64,000 nucleotides of DNA from Gaeumannomyces sp. JS-464. Taxonomy: Eukaryota > Ascomycota > Sordariomycetes > Magnaporthales > Magnaporthaceae. The notes beneath the pieces were generated by a model that did not search any database, was not told where the DNA came from, and saw only the letters and a list, made by a program, of their open reading frames with translations. Shown piece after piece: positions 1 to 10,975 of this stretch. Position numbers and translations under genes: made by a program. Every line of letters starts with the position of its first letter. Position 1 is the first letter of the stretch. The DNA is taken from assembly GCA_002197995.1 (NCBI GenBank), contig NGZR01000002.1:6076001-6140000 (forward strand), in the 5' to 3' direction.

Positions 1-1105
1 TTTCCACGCGATTAAGTCATTTTAACGAGTGCTAACGGGTAAACTACGAACGAGCTCGGCTTAAAATGGATTTAGCATTTCGATAAACATATTACAACTT
101 ATAAAAAAGGGTTTTATCGTTTATTAATGCTAAACGGCTATAAAAGCCACTATTTAACGGATTTCGAGCTTTATTGCTAAAAACATAATATTATTACGCT
201 TTGCATGCCTTCGCATTCGTTTTACTTTTTTTAACCGCTTAATGTTAAATGTTTTAACCCGCTAAAAAAAGCGTACGGTCGATAAGTTGAAAATTTAATA
301 AAATTACACGTTAACTACGTAATTAAAATCGAGTTCCTTTCGGCGTTTAAAACGGCATTTTTTTAACTTTATAACCGAAAAAAATATTTAAAAAAGGTTT
401 CGAAAGGCTAGCTTTGCTTTTTTTAATTCGAATTCGGTTTTAAAAAAGCTAAATATAAGGTTACAAATTTTAACTCCCCCGAAAAAGCCTTTAAGCGACG
501 CCGAACTTTAAACTTTTAAAACGCTCTAAACAGCTAAAAACGCAATTTCGTAATCCGAATATATTAAAAATCGGATTTCCAATTACCGGAGCAGCTTTCC
601 GTTACCTATGCTATTAGCTATGGACCAATTAACGAAAAGGGCTAAAGCAATTATGCATCGGGTTAACCTTTTGGAAAAAAAGTGCTCCAAGCTACGAAAG
701 GCGAACGAGGCACTAAGCAAACGCCGGAAGGCCAAAAAAACACGTGTCCGATAAAAAGGGTTACATACTGTTAAAAAGATACGAAATGTTTTAAACCAGC
801 AAAAGCTAAATAGGCAGTTATAGCAAAAAATGCGCGATTATAAAAGGCAGGAAAGGAGGGCAACGACGACTCGTTAGCGATGTGGCACTTACGGTAAAAC
901 CGGATATAATGCGCGCACTTGTTAGGAAAAAGTAAAAACGTTCGATGTATATAATTCCGAATAGTTTAAATGGATTTTTGGCGTTGTTAGGTTGGCATGC
1001 GCGTCGATTAACCGGAAGTCGGGTGTAGGTGCGCGACTCGCTTGTGTGCGCGACTCGCTTGTGTGCGCGACTCGCTTGTGTGCGCGACTCGCTTGTAAAC
1101 CACGT
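1..1105 (+). mobile_element. P1: Pogo/Fot1-like DNA transposon, 3' part, RIP-degraded
   Basis: This is the right part of a Tc1/mariner-superfamily (Pogo/Fot1-like) transposon whose left end lies before the window. It aligns by eye with the second half of P2 (37094-38954). The conserved parts are the DDE-domain stretch around 60-290, a basic coiled-coil segment near 640-750 (KLRKANEALSKRRKAKKTR), and a C-terminal CCHC-type zinc knuckle near 870-925. The element ends in four direct 17-bp repeats and the terminal GTAAACCACGT, followed by the target dinucleotide TA at 1106-1107. Beyond this point the sequence is G1 Gypsy. Many stop codons interrupt the transposase, so it is inactive. Confidence 0.8.
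1024..1096. repeat. Four 17-bp subterminal direct repeats of P1
   Basis: The unit GTGCGCGACTCGCTTGT occurs four times head to tail, immediately inside the transposon end. P2 has repeats of the same 17-bp period at its ends but with a different unit sequence. They are probably subterminal transposase-binding repeats, by analogy with other DNA transposons (inference). Confidence 0.85.
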
Positions 1106-4100
1106 TAATCCTATTTAGCGCTTTATTAAAAGACGAATAGTGCAATTATAATAAGCAGCAGTAAAAAGCTTAAAAAGGAAAAGATTACGGTTTTTACGTT
1201 TAACGGTGTAAAGTATAACCTCGACAAAGCCGTTAACACGGCCAGCCTTTTTAAGCTTATAACGGACGAAATCGCTAAAGGCTAAAACGAGGTAAAACAA
1301 TTTATTACAAAGTTAATATCTTTCGAAGCACTTATCGCAATTCGAACGTATAAGTTCTTATTCCCGGATTTTTATAAAAGGAAAAACGGTAAATTTAAAA
1401 CGTTTTTTACTAAATGCAAACGCTATTTTAAATTTTACGAATAATAGTTTATACGCGAAAAATAAAAAGTTGTTTACGCTATTATTAAACTAAACGGCAA
1501 AATGAAAAAATGGTTTTAGCCGACCTAAAACGATTATTTTAAAAGATATAAAAATAGCTAAAAAACTATTAAGCTTATTTTTATTAACTTTAAAACCTTC
1601 GGAAAAAAGGTTAAAAAAATGTTTAATATAATCGACGAAACTTAAATTGCCGAAAAAAATTTGCTAGCTATTAAATAGCAAAGGTTTACGGCCAAATACG
1701 CAGCGGATTTTTAACGGGTTAGCATTAAGTTTAATTAAAGTAACGCTACTTAATATTGCACTTTTATAACGGATTACGCGAGGATGTAAAAAATAAACTC
1801 GCGAAGTAGGATCGCCCCGAGTTTTTTACGGATTACGTTCGAAACGCGGTTCGCATTAGCGATAAATTGTACGAACGATAATAAAAAAAAAGGCTACGAA
1901 TAAAAAAAGTGGTATAAAATAAAGCTAATTAGAAAAAGGCTAAATAGTAGCCGATTACGGCATACGGTACGCATTTAAGCCTTATAAACTTTAGCGTAAA
2001 AGTTACGTATTAGCAAAAGTAGTATAAAAAAACCGAAGTAAAACCCGAAAAACGGGAAGTGCTTTAAATGCGGCTAAACGAGTTATATTAAGGTTAATTG
2101 CTTTTAAAAAAACGATAACCGATAGGTAGTTAACCTTTAGTAAACGTAAAAAAGCCCGATATAAAAAAAGCTATGCCCCGGGTTAATATTTAGCTAAACA
2201 TATTATTACGACGAGCTATATGCTATATATTAGTTCGATAAAAAGGCTATTAAATAGTGCTTTTAAAAACCTAGCAATATATGCATGCTAAAAGCTATAA
2301 AGCTTAAATATAATAGCGAAAGCGAATAACGCGTTATTTTCGAACCTACGGGTTTAAAAAAAAAAACGACGCCGCTTTTCGTGGGATTTAAAAAGGAGCA
2401 ACCTTAGCGAACGGTTCGAAGGAAGGAAAAGCCCGAAAAAAGCTTTTAAGCTAAACATACCTTTTTTAAAAGTTGGAAAATTTAAACACCGACGTTAAAA
2501 TAAATTAAAACGGTTAAAACCTCGAAATAGCTAAGTTTTAAAAACGAGTAAAAAGCTCGAACGGCATAACCTTTATACTTATAATTCGTAAAAGTTAAGT
2601 AAACTAAAAAAAACTAGCGCGCTTTTATACCTTTTAACGTTTCGGAGTGTTTTTAAAACGTTAAGGTTTTAAAACACCCAAATGGTTTACTATATTACGC
2701 TACCCGGCGAACGGAGATAATGGTTAACCTTTATCGTGGTTTAACGATTAGCAAAAAGTTAAATATGCTAATTACAAGTTCGATAACGCAAATAAGTTAA
2801 AATAAGCTGCGTTAAAATTCGAAAACCATTTTAATATCGGTATAAAATACCCCGGACATTTATACCGTTTTTAAGCAAAATGTATTTACGAAAAGTGCAA
2901 ATTTCACTTATAATTTAAGCTTAAATACGACTTTTTCCTACGGAAGTTAAAAAACGAGCTTAAAGTTAAGCCCCGTTTAGCATTCCAATTGCTACGGTAA
3001 AAACCAGCCCGAATCGGTAAATTTACCGCAATTTTTAAGCTTAGCGAACGGTACCCGATGCTATGCGTTATTCGGACGCTCGATTAAGGGAAGTGCGAAA
3101 TTGCGAAATGCAAAAAATATATAGCATAAAAGGCGAAAGTTTAGCATTAGGAAATCGCTTAAACGTACGTACCGTTTAAACCGGATAAAAGGACGAACGT
3201 ACGGTATTTGTTCCTTATATTAAAAAACCAAAAAAAACCACTTAAGCGGAAAGTACGAAATGGAAAACGAAAACCGATAAAAACCTTCGCAATGGCAAAA
3301 TCGAATTAATTATATAACTTATTAATATTTCGGATAAAATATTAAAGGAAAAAAGTTACGGTAATAATCGATTGCAAAGTATAAAGCGATTACGTATCGT
3401 TATAAACGGTTAAACGGTATGGAATTTTAACAAAACGGAAATATTAGCCGTATTAATTAAAAACGATCGAAAAAATACCTTTCGCTTATAATAAAAAATG
3501 GATTAACCGAAAGATAAAACTAATAATATTACGTACCCGGAATAGGGAAAACGTTATTATTATATTAAATAAGTTAAATATAAAAAAAAGTGATATTATT
3601 TTCGGAATTTTGTAATTTAAAAAAAATAATTTACGGATAAATTAAACCACGGGTTAAATTTAATAAAAAAAGCTACGAATAATTAAAACGGTTTATTAAC
3701 CGCGAACATTAAACCGTAAGCATAAAAAGTAACGAAAAAAGGTTATAACGGTAATAAAGCTTAGCAATCCACCCTCGCATTTAGCATCGATAAATACACG
3801 ATTATTTAAAATGGAAAACGACCAAAATAACCCAATTAATATTACAAAACGGCTTGCGAATATTTCGAAAAAATACTATAAATACGAGAAATTGTTTCGA
3901 AAAAACCTAAAAACGGTGTTTTCCGAATATAAACCGTTTAACTTTAAAGTTAAGCTTAAATTAAAAACGTAATTTAAATATTAAAAGCTGTATTAGCTTA
4001 GCCTTTAATAATAAAAAGTATTAAAAAAACAATTAAAAAAAAACTTATAAAAAAGATATATTAAACCTTTCGATTTTTTAATAGGATATAAGATTTTATA

Positions 4101-6525
4101 AAAAAAGAAAAAAAGATAAAACGGAGCGAATATGCATCGATTACCGCTTATTAAACGAAGCTATAATAAAAGATCGGTATTTTTTGCTTTTTATTAACGA
4201 ATTGCGAAATAAGCTCGGCAAAGCTTAATATTTTATAGCTTTGGATTTACGAAAAGCTTATAGCTTAATACGAATTAAAAAGGGCTAAAATAGCTTACGG
4301 CTTTTAAAACGAGGTTTAAATGCTACGAATTTTTAATAATAACCTTTGGTTTTACTAACGCATTAGTTACGTTTTAAAAAATAATTAACTATATATTACG
4401 CAAATGCTTTAACGTTTTCGTTTTTACGTATTTAAATAATATTTTAATTTATTTAAAAACGATAAAAAAAATATAAGCAATACGTATATAAAATGCTTTA
4501 AAAGCTGCTTAGCGCAAAGCTTTTCGTTAAACTAAAAATATGCGAATGGCATATATAAAAAGTCGTTTTTTTAAAGTTTATAATTATACCCGGATAAATT
4601 TGCATAAACCTTAAAAAAGTTAAGGAAGTTAAAAAGTAATTTATATTTAAAAACGTTAAAAAAATACGAAGGTTTTTAAAATTTTTAAACTTTTATAAAC
4701 GGTTTATTCGTAATTATAGCAAAATCGCTATACCATTTACGAATTTTATTAAAAATAACCACTAGTTTTATTAGGAAAAATAAAAATAAAAAGCTTTTAA
4801 GCAATTATAAAACGCCGTAATAAACGAGCTAATATTAGCATTTTTAAACTTAAAAAAACCTTTTAAAGTTAAAACTAACGCGTCGAATTACGCGATCGGC
4901 GGTTAATTTAAATAAAAAAAAACCAAAAACGATTATACTTTTATACGTTCTTTTCGCAAAAGTTAAATAAATTTAAATTAAATTACTAAATTTATAATAA
5001 AAAACTTTTAGCAATTATCCGAATATTCGAAAAATGGCGACCATACCTTTATAAAACTAAACATTAGGTTATAATATATATAAACTATAAAAACTTAACG
5101 CATTTTATTATAAGCAAAAACCTAAATAAGCGATAAGTTTGTTAAAGCGAGTTTTTGCAAAATTACGATATTCGGATTAAATACCGGAAAGGATCGGAAA
5201 ACGGCCGGGCGAACGCTTTAAGCCAACAACCGAACCACCAAGTTATAATACCTAAGGAAATACAAATAATTTTAGCGGAAAAACCAAACGGATTTTTAAT
5301 TCCGGCATAAAGGACATTCGTTAAAACGGTTCGGTAAAAAAAAGTTTAAACATTAGAAAAAATTTAACAAGTTTACGGCTAAATAGCATACGGCTATTAA
5401 AGCGTAATTAAAATATAAAAACGGCTGTAATAACATTACAGGTTCGCAAAAACTCGAGCCGAAGTATAAAACGCGATAAAAGATTGCGAAAACTGCGTTA
5501 AAAATAAGGCCAGTAGGTATAAACCTTATAGGCTTTTGCAACTTTTGCCAGCGCTTAGCGAAACGTAGTAAAAAGTTACTATAAACTTCGTTATTAAACT
5601 TTTTTAATCCAAAAAACCGATAATTAGGGTAAAGTACGACAATATATTGGTAATAGTAAATAAGTTTACTAAATATACCTTATTTTTACCGTATAAAAAA
5701 GCAGCAACGCTACCGAGTTAACGTACGTTTTTATTAAGCATATAATAGCGAAATACGGCACGCCGAATCGCTTAATTACGGATAAAAATAAACTATTTAC
5801 CAGCAAATTTTAAAAAAGGCTTACGGCTTTGCTAAAAGCCGAGCACTTCTTATTTATAGTTTACCACTTTTAAATAAATAAATAAACAAAACGAACGAAT
5901 TAAACTATAAAGCAATATTTACGTTATTACGTTAATTATAAACAAAACGATTAAGTATAACTACTTTTTATAGCTTAGTTCGCTTATAATAGCTTAATTT
6001 ATAAAAGTATAAAAATTATACCGTTTTATACGAACTACGGGTTTACGCTTATAGCGTATAAAAAACCTAAAACAAAAAAATATACCTTAATAGCGGAAAT
6101 ATAAATAACGAAGTTTACTAAACTGCATAAATACCTTTAAATAAAGCTAAAAAAGCTACGATACCGCATAGCCACTTAAGTAAACAAAAAAAATCGAAAA
6201 ACTAACCTTTAAAAAGGGAAATAACGTTTATCTTTTTCGACGCAATATTAAAATAAAACGACCAAACGATAAGCTAAACCATAAAAATTGGGACCGTTTA
6301 AAATATTAAAAAAGGTTTCGAATGTAAATTATAAATTCCGATTACCACCGATTATAAAATCCCACCCGGTTTTTTATATCTCCCTATTTAAACTAGCGCT
6401 ACCAGGCTTTAAAAGCGACGAGTTAGTGGAAATCGATTTAAACTAAAAATACGAAATCGAAAAATTCCTAAGTAAAAATATAATCGACGGAACTAAGCAT
6501 TACCTAATTAAATAGGTGGGGTACG

Positions 6526-6795
6526 TGTTGGGATTAATGCTAAAGGTGATATAGGGAAAAGGATTGTATTAAAGGCATGCTTAGCATTAGGAATTCCTAT
6601 AACTAGCGCAGGGGAAAGGAGGCCTTTATATAGATAAATAAAGTTGTATATATACCGCACTTATATAAATAAGTGCGGGGTAAGCGTTTTACTTACAAGG
6701 TAAGTGAAACACTTACAGGGTAAGTATAAACCCTAAATCACGCCATACGACGTAATTAATAACTTTAATATCTTAGTGCATTATATGCACTAACA
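6526..6795. mobile_element. Solo LTR of 270 bp inserted in the G1 chromodomain
   Basis: The insertion begins TGTTGGGATTAATGC and ends GCACTAACA, with terminal TGTTRG/CTAACA inverted ends typical of LTRs. It is flanked by a perfect 5-bp target-site duplication GTACG (6521-6525 and 6796-6800). Removing it restores the chromodomain reading (a W-K-G-Y type motif) across the junction. It is less RIP-altered than its host and includes a short palindrome CCGCACTTATATAAATAAGTGCGG at about 6656-6679. No internal retrotransposon sequence is present, so it is a solo LTR left by recombination. The family was not identified; it is unrelated by eye to the Gypsy LTRs here. Confidence 0.85.
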
Positions 6796-6904
6796 GTACG
6801 GAATCGAAAAAAGCATTTGGGAAAAAGAAACCAACCTTAAAAAAGCGCTGGAAGCTTTAAAAAAGTACTAGCGAAAAACCCTAAAAAAAGAGTTAACCCC
6901 CGTA

Positions 6905-7234
6905 CTAAAACTCGGACTTCGACTCGGGACGCCGCACTAAAGTAAGCTTACCAAGTCCGAGCAAAGCTAAAAGATCGAGGTTTGGATTAATTATAAGGTT
7001 AACCCAGTTTAAAAATAGCGGAGGAAACTCGGGAGTTGGCAAAAGGGATAGCCTGAAAAAAACCGGCGGAGCCGCCTTTTCGGCCTCCTCCCGCTCGATA
7101 CGCTTTAGCTTTTTTACGGAGTTAATACCACGGCGAATCGCTCGCGTAAGCTTTTCGCGCCATTGCTTTTTTTGCTTTCGCAAACGGTTAATTTTGGTAA
7201 GGGAAACCCGCAATTCCGCTTTCGCAGCTTCCAA
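6905..7234 (-). pseudogene. Antisense coiled-coil reading frame in the 3' internal region of G1
   Basis: This is a 109-codon open frame on the strand opposite to the Gypsy genes. The first 60 residues are basic and heptad-like (motifs NRLRKQKKQW, RAIRRGINSVKKLKR, EREEAEKAA). The same motifs recur antisense in G2 (about 10640-10780), G3 (about 25640-25790) and G8 (about 41090-41310), so the frame is conserved in the family rather than a chance shadow. It lies between the chromodomain and the 3' LTR and would be transcribed from the LTR side. Function is unknown. The coiled coil resembles basic coiled-coil tails found on many fungal transposon proteins (general knowledge, not a database hit). 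Confidence 0.5.
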
Positions 7235-7622
7235 CTCCTTTTCCGCGCGAAAGTATTGGAAATTGTAATGCCGGAAATGCTTAAAAGCAGGGCCTAAAAT
7301 GTCGCACCGAAAACGCCCTTAGCGAATACACCTTTCGTAGCGAAAATGGTCCGTAAAAAAAGCGTTACACCGAAAAAAACCGTCGATTTCGTAATTGGAA
7401 TAAAAAGGCATAAAAATAGTAATACGAATAATAAAAGAAAAAACGTTATTACGACGAACGGTCGAAGTTATAAACGACGAAGGTTTCCGTTTTTGGATTT
7501 AACTAAATATTTTGTTAAACGAAAGGGTTGGTAATTAGTAAAAAAGGAAAATACTTACCACTAACAAAAAGAAGGAAAAAAAGGCGTAGTTAAAAGGATT
7601 TGGCTTAAAAAGGGAAACTTAA

Positions 7623-8073
7623 TATTACGACCAAAAGGCACAAAGGTGCGCCCGTAAAAAAAGGCGGCACAGGAAAAAGGGAAGGGCATTGCCCCGCACT
7701 CCCTTATTACGTAACCCGGGTCGTTAATATGTCCGAAGCGGATATATTAGGAAGGGGTAATATATTTAATATGTTTATATTAAATATATTAACTTAAAAA
7801 CGAAGATATATTTAATATGTTTGTATTAAACATATTAACCCGTCGTACGGGACGGGTGGTTACTATAAAAAGAGATGGTTTTTTTATTTATCCTAAATAG
7901 TTTTAACTAAAACTTCGGTATTAGTTAACCTAAGTTAGCTTTTAAGCATTCTCTAAGGCAAGCAATTAAACCGGCCTTTTAAGTTACGTAAATCCTTAAG
8001 CAACCAAATCCACGATACTGTTCAATCCACCCCTAAAGCGCCTTACCTTAGGAGTAAACCCTTAATTGTAACA
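7623..8073 (+). repeat. 3' LTR of G1 (divergent LTR variant)
   Basis: It starts TATTACGACC (RIP form of TGTTACGACC) directly after the polypurine tract and ends AATTGTAACA. The last ~150 bp match the other Gypsy LTRs in reverse orientation, but the middle differs: two palindromic AT repeats built on ATATATTTAATATG at about 7758-7840 replace the short repeats seen in the other copies. Confidence 0.85.
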
Positions 8074-8189
8074 CTTAAGGCTTTACATAGCGCTAAATTA
8101 GTGTATTGCAAAGCCCGATTTAATTAAACGTGCATTTTGCCGTTCTTATAATTAGCGTATGCATTCCACTGTGCCTGTTTATTTTAACA
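8074..8189 (+). repeat. Copia 5' LTR, 3' portion (interrupted by G1)
   Basis: The sequence matches the end of the Copia 3' LTR (22070-22186) and ends in TTTATTTTAACA. The missing 5' portion lies to the left of G1, outside the window. Similarity begins exactly at the G1 end, which places the G1 insertion inside this LTR. Confidence 0.8.
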
Positions 8190-8211
8190 GGTTATAAGCC
8201 CGGGAGATCCA
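8190..8211 (+). promoter_or_regulatory. Copia primer-binding site matching the initiator-tRNA anticodon arm
   Basis: Directly after the 5' LTR is GGTTATAAGCCCGGGAG. Its reverse complement is CTCCCGGGCTTATAACC. This matches the anticodon stem-loop of eukaryotic initiator tRNA-Met (GGGCTCATAACCC) except for one transition expected from RIP. Copia elements of Drosophila are known to prime from the internal half of initiator tRNA-Met, so the same mode is inferred here. Confidence 0.65.
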
Positions 8212-8892
8212 AAGATTGGCGCGGTTGTAAAGGCTTATCGAGTGCCAATTGGCGCTGTAATACAGCGATTGCGAAGGTTAACCAGGCCCTAGCTTGCTAG
8301 TTTAGGCTAGTAGTTATAAAGCTTTAGGAGGCTTGCATTAATGCGAAGTGAACCTTAGGGTTAAACCTGTAGCAGTCATTATAGGGAGCGATTAAAACCT
8401 AACGCGAGTAATTTTAGCGGTTGTTGCAGCGTTTGGATTAAAAAAAATAAAATTTTAAGCCACGTAAGCGACCTACTAAACCCCGTGCCTTAAATTAGCA
8501 GCTACTTTGCAATTGCAACGCTGCGAGTAAGCTTTTAAAAGGAGAAGTGCATTAAAACCGCTACCAGTTAAGTGCAATCCCCGCTGGAATTAGTGGCTGG
8601 ATAGGTGCGTGCATTACTAGTAAGCGCTAAAAAGCGCTAATACCAAAAGCTAGCGAAAGCTATAGTGCTTTGCACAATAGCAAGCTACCTTGCAGTTTCT
8701 TTCTACGAGTCGGCGGATTTTCTTAGGCGAAAAAAAATTTGCAACCTTTATAAAGCCCTAAAAATTAGCAATTTTTAAGCCAATTGCAGTGCAATTGTTA
8801 AGCGGATAAGCTTTAAAAGCTGGCAACCTTTAGGCCTTATATGGGACGAAAAAAGCGTAAAGCTTTTAAATCAAATAGGAGCTTTTTTCGAT

Positions 8893-9788
8893 ATGGCAAA
8901 GGGATTTAATATGGCAATGGACGAAAATCTCGTCGAATAAATGGAAAGGCAAAGTGCTGAAATTAGTAGCCTTACTAATAAAATAAACCTCTTTGCTAAG
9001 CAAAACCAGCAGATTTTAGCGCTTTTGCAAAAGCTATAGCCTTTCAAAAAGGGTAAAGCACCAAAAGTTGCTAATCCTATTAGTAATGCTCTTTTTAAAA
9101 TACCGGCCAAAAGCCCCAAAGCTTTTTAAAAGGTTTTTAAAACCCCTAAGGAAATTTGGGCTTTTACAAATCCGGCGATTAAAAAGATGTCCAAATTCGT
9201 ATATTCTTTTTCGGAAGCCCACAAATTGCGAAAGGCTTTAAATTATTAGGAATGGAAATATGCGTTAGTAATTTAGTTTACTACCGTAAGGCTGTTAAAT
9301 TTTCTAAAAAGCCTTATAATGGCAAATAGTGCATTTACTGCGGATTAGGCTATTATATTGTTGTTATTAAAAAACAGCTGTAATGCGGAAACTATTTACA
9401 CAATTACGTGGGAAACGTCGCTTGTAACGGCTTTTAAAGCCTTACAAAATAGTTATTCGCTAACGTTTAAAATTTAACGAAATGCGCTATATCGGGAGTT
9501 CCATTTACTGGACTTTAGCAAATACAAAAGGTCGATTAGTGAATTTAATTCCTAGTTTACCTCCTTCTTAATAAAGCTTCGTAATTACAGTGTGGAAATT
9601 AGTGCTATTAATGTTAAAAATTAATACTTAAAACTTTAAAAAGGGTTTTCCCTTAATAGGTTAAAAGGTTTCGGAGCACTATTCGTAATGCTATTGCTTT
9701 AGGGCAATTTACCGAAGGCATTAATTTACAGTACTTAATAGCCGATTTGCTCGTTAAAACAAACAACCTTATATTTACTGTGGCTAAG
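8893..9788 (+). pseudogene. Copia gag, first part
   Basis: The frame from ATG 8893 reads MAKGFNMAMDENLVE and then a Lys-rich, coiled-coil-like stretch (LTNKINLFAKQNQQILALL) with several in-frame stops at positions consistent with RIP of CAA/CAG or TGG codons. At least one further frame change is needed to reach the reading NNLIFTVAK at the G2 junction. It continues at 17214 after G2. A basic, Lys-rich C-terminal region follows there (about 17240-17420). Gag proteins form the virus-like particle; this copy cannot encode one. Confidence 0.55.
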
Positions 9789-10236
9789 TGTTACAATTAA
9801 AAGTCTGCTTTTAAGGTAAAGCACTTCGGGGTGGTAAGGATAATATCGCTGGTGCTAGTGGATAAAAAAACACGTAATTTAAAAGGATAATCTAATTGCT
9901 TGCCCCAGGAAATGCCTGGGAGCTAACTTAGGTTAACTAATGCCGAAGCTTTAATTAAAGCTACTTAAAATAGTAAAAAACCCATTTTTTATATACACGT
10001 TGCCTTTTGCTTTATATAAGGCTAAATTTGTAGCTTTGCCACAAATTTACAAATCCCTTTTAAATTTATTGCTTTATTACAAATCCATAAATCCCTTTTG
10101 GATTTGTTGCTTTATTACAAATTTACAAACTTTTCCTAATCCACGTAACTTTACGTAATTAAAGCGGGGCGGGGGCATTATTTTAAAGCCCCTTTTTGCT
10201 TTGCGGTTTTTAAAAGCTTACATGTTAATCGTAATA
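9789..10236 (-). repeat. G2 3' LTR
   Basis: It begins TGTTACAATTAAAAG and ends CATGTTAATCGTAATA. It contains an internal repeated motif (about 10025-10135, unit like ACAAATCCATAAATCCCTTTTGGATTTGTTGCTTTATT) with more copies than the partner LTR, which explains the length difference. Confidence 0.9.
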
Positions 10237-10519
10237 TTAGGTTTCCCCTTTTAAGCTAAATCCTTTTAGCGACGTTTTATCGCCCCGCTTTTTATTAATG
10301 GTAAGTACTTTCCTTTTTTACCTTTTCCTATCCTTTTTTTATTTTAACAAAATATTTGGTCGGGTGCGAAAACGTCCTTTTGCGAAAAAAACCGTTAATC
10401 GCAAAAAGCTTTTAACGGTTATCTTTTTTAACTATTACGAAATGCCTTTTTGTTTATACTATTACGACGTTTTAAAACGTAAAAAATGTAACGTTTTTTT
10501 TTAAAACTCGTTTTGGTAT

Positions 10520-10870
10520 ATGGAATATTTTCGAATTAATCGTTCGGGGTATAACGTTTTTAGGCTTTTTTTTTCGAGCTTCGAAATATTATTATTTAAT
10601 ATTCCAAATTTAAAGCTAAATTGGAAAAAGCGGAAGAAAAAGTTTTCCGCTTTCGGAAATAAAGCGAATGTGGCTGGAAAAGATAATACGCGCGGTGCGT
10701 CGCGGCATTAACTCGGTGGAAAAGTTAAAACGTGTTAAACGGGAAAAAGCCGACTAGGCGGCTCGCTAAGCTGCTTCGCATTTCGAGCCTTTTGTAGCTC
10801 CTTCCGTTTTTTTCGATTAGCAAATGCTCGGGGTTAATTTTAACTTAAACCTGTTTGCTTTTTTTAACCG
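10520..10870 (+). pseudogene. Antisense coiled-coil reading frame in G2 (decayed)
   Basis: On the strand opposite to the G2 genes the translation preserves the motifs seen in G1 and G3: a basic stretch ending in RMWLEKIIRAVRRGINSVEK, then KREKAD, AASHFEPF and a hydrophobic tail. Frame changes and stops interrupt it. It lies between the 3' LTR and the tRNA-like sequence at 10905. The motifs shared between independently decayed copies are the evidence that it was once coding. Confidence 0.4.
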
Positions 10871-10904
10871 AAATAAGATGTAACTTTTTTTAACAACTTT
10901 TTTA

Positions 10905-10975
10905 AATTTTATAACGCATTAAGCGTAGTTTTAGTTTTTTTGCCGAAGTTTCGGGTTCGAATCCCGGCATAACCA
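10905..10975 (+). other. tRNA-like sequence in G2 (antisense to the element)
   Basis: The 71-nt segment ends with a perfect RNA polymerase III B-box, GGTTCGAATCC, inside a T-arm (CGGGTTCGAATCCCG) and an acceptor-like ATAACCA. A D-arm-like AACGCATTAAGCGTAG follows the start. The anticodon arm is not standard, so no amino acid is assigned. It is followed by a hairpin (CGATAAG...CTTATCG, about 10982-11015) and an oligo-T run (about 11030-11041). Homologous copies are in G3 and G8. Confidence 0.5.

Larger units (their letters stand above)
1106..8073 (+). mobile_element. G1: Ty3/Gypsy retrotransposon (chromovirus type), RIP-degraded, lacking its 5' LTR in the window
   Basis: The internal region begins at 1106, only a few bases downstream of where the 5' LTR should end, because P1 is inserted there. 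Readable domains in order, all full of RIP stops, are: gag (about 1290-2100) with a CCHC knuckle near 2052-2100 whose His is now Tyr; protease region (about 2550-2800); reverse transcriptase (about 3900-4500) with YLDD changed to YLNN near 4430; RNase H (about 4860-5100); integrase (about 5200-6000); and a chromodomain (about 6430-6520) split by a solo LTR. The polypurine tract AAAAAGGGAAACTTAA is at 7608-7622 and the 3' LTR at 7623-8073. The element ends inside the Copia 5' LTR at target CTTAA, which is CTTGG in the other Copia LTR. Confidence 0.85.

Noticed and set aside
1024..1096. CRISPR-like array
   Set aside because: The repeats are head-to-tail without spacers and sit at a transposon end in a eukaryotic genome.
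5353..5541. Minus-strand 62-codon frame that looks hydrophobic
   Set aside because: Antisense of the G1 integrase region; AT-rich DNA yields Phe/Leu/Ile-rich chance translations.
10905..10975. A functional tRNA gene
   Set aside because: The anticodon arm is non-standard, the acceptor stem pairs poorly, and it occurs repeatedly inside decayed Gypsy copies.
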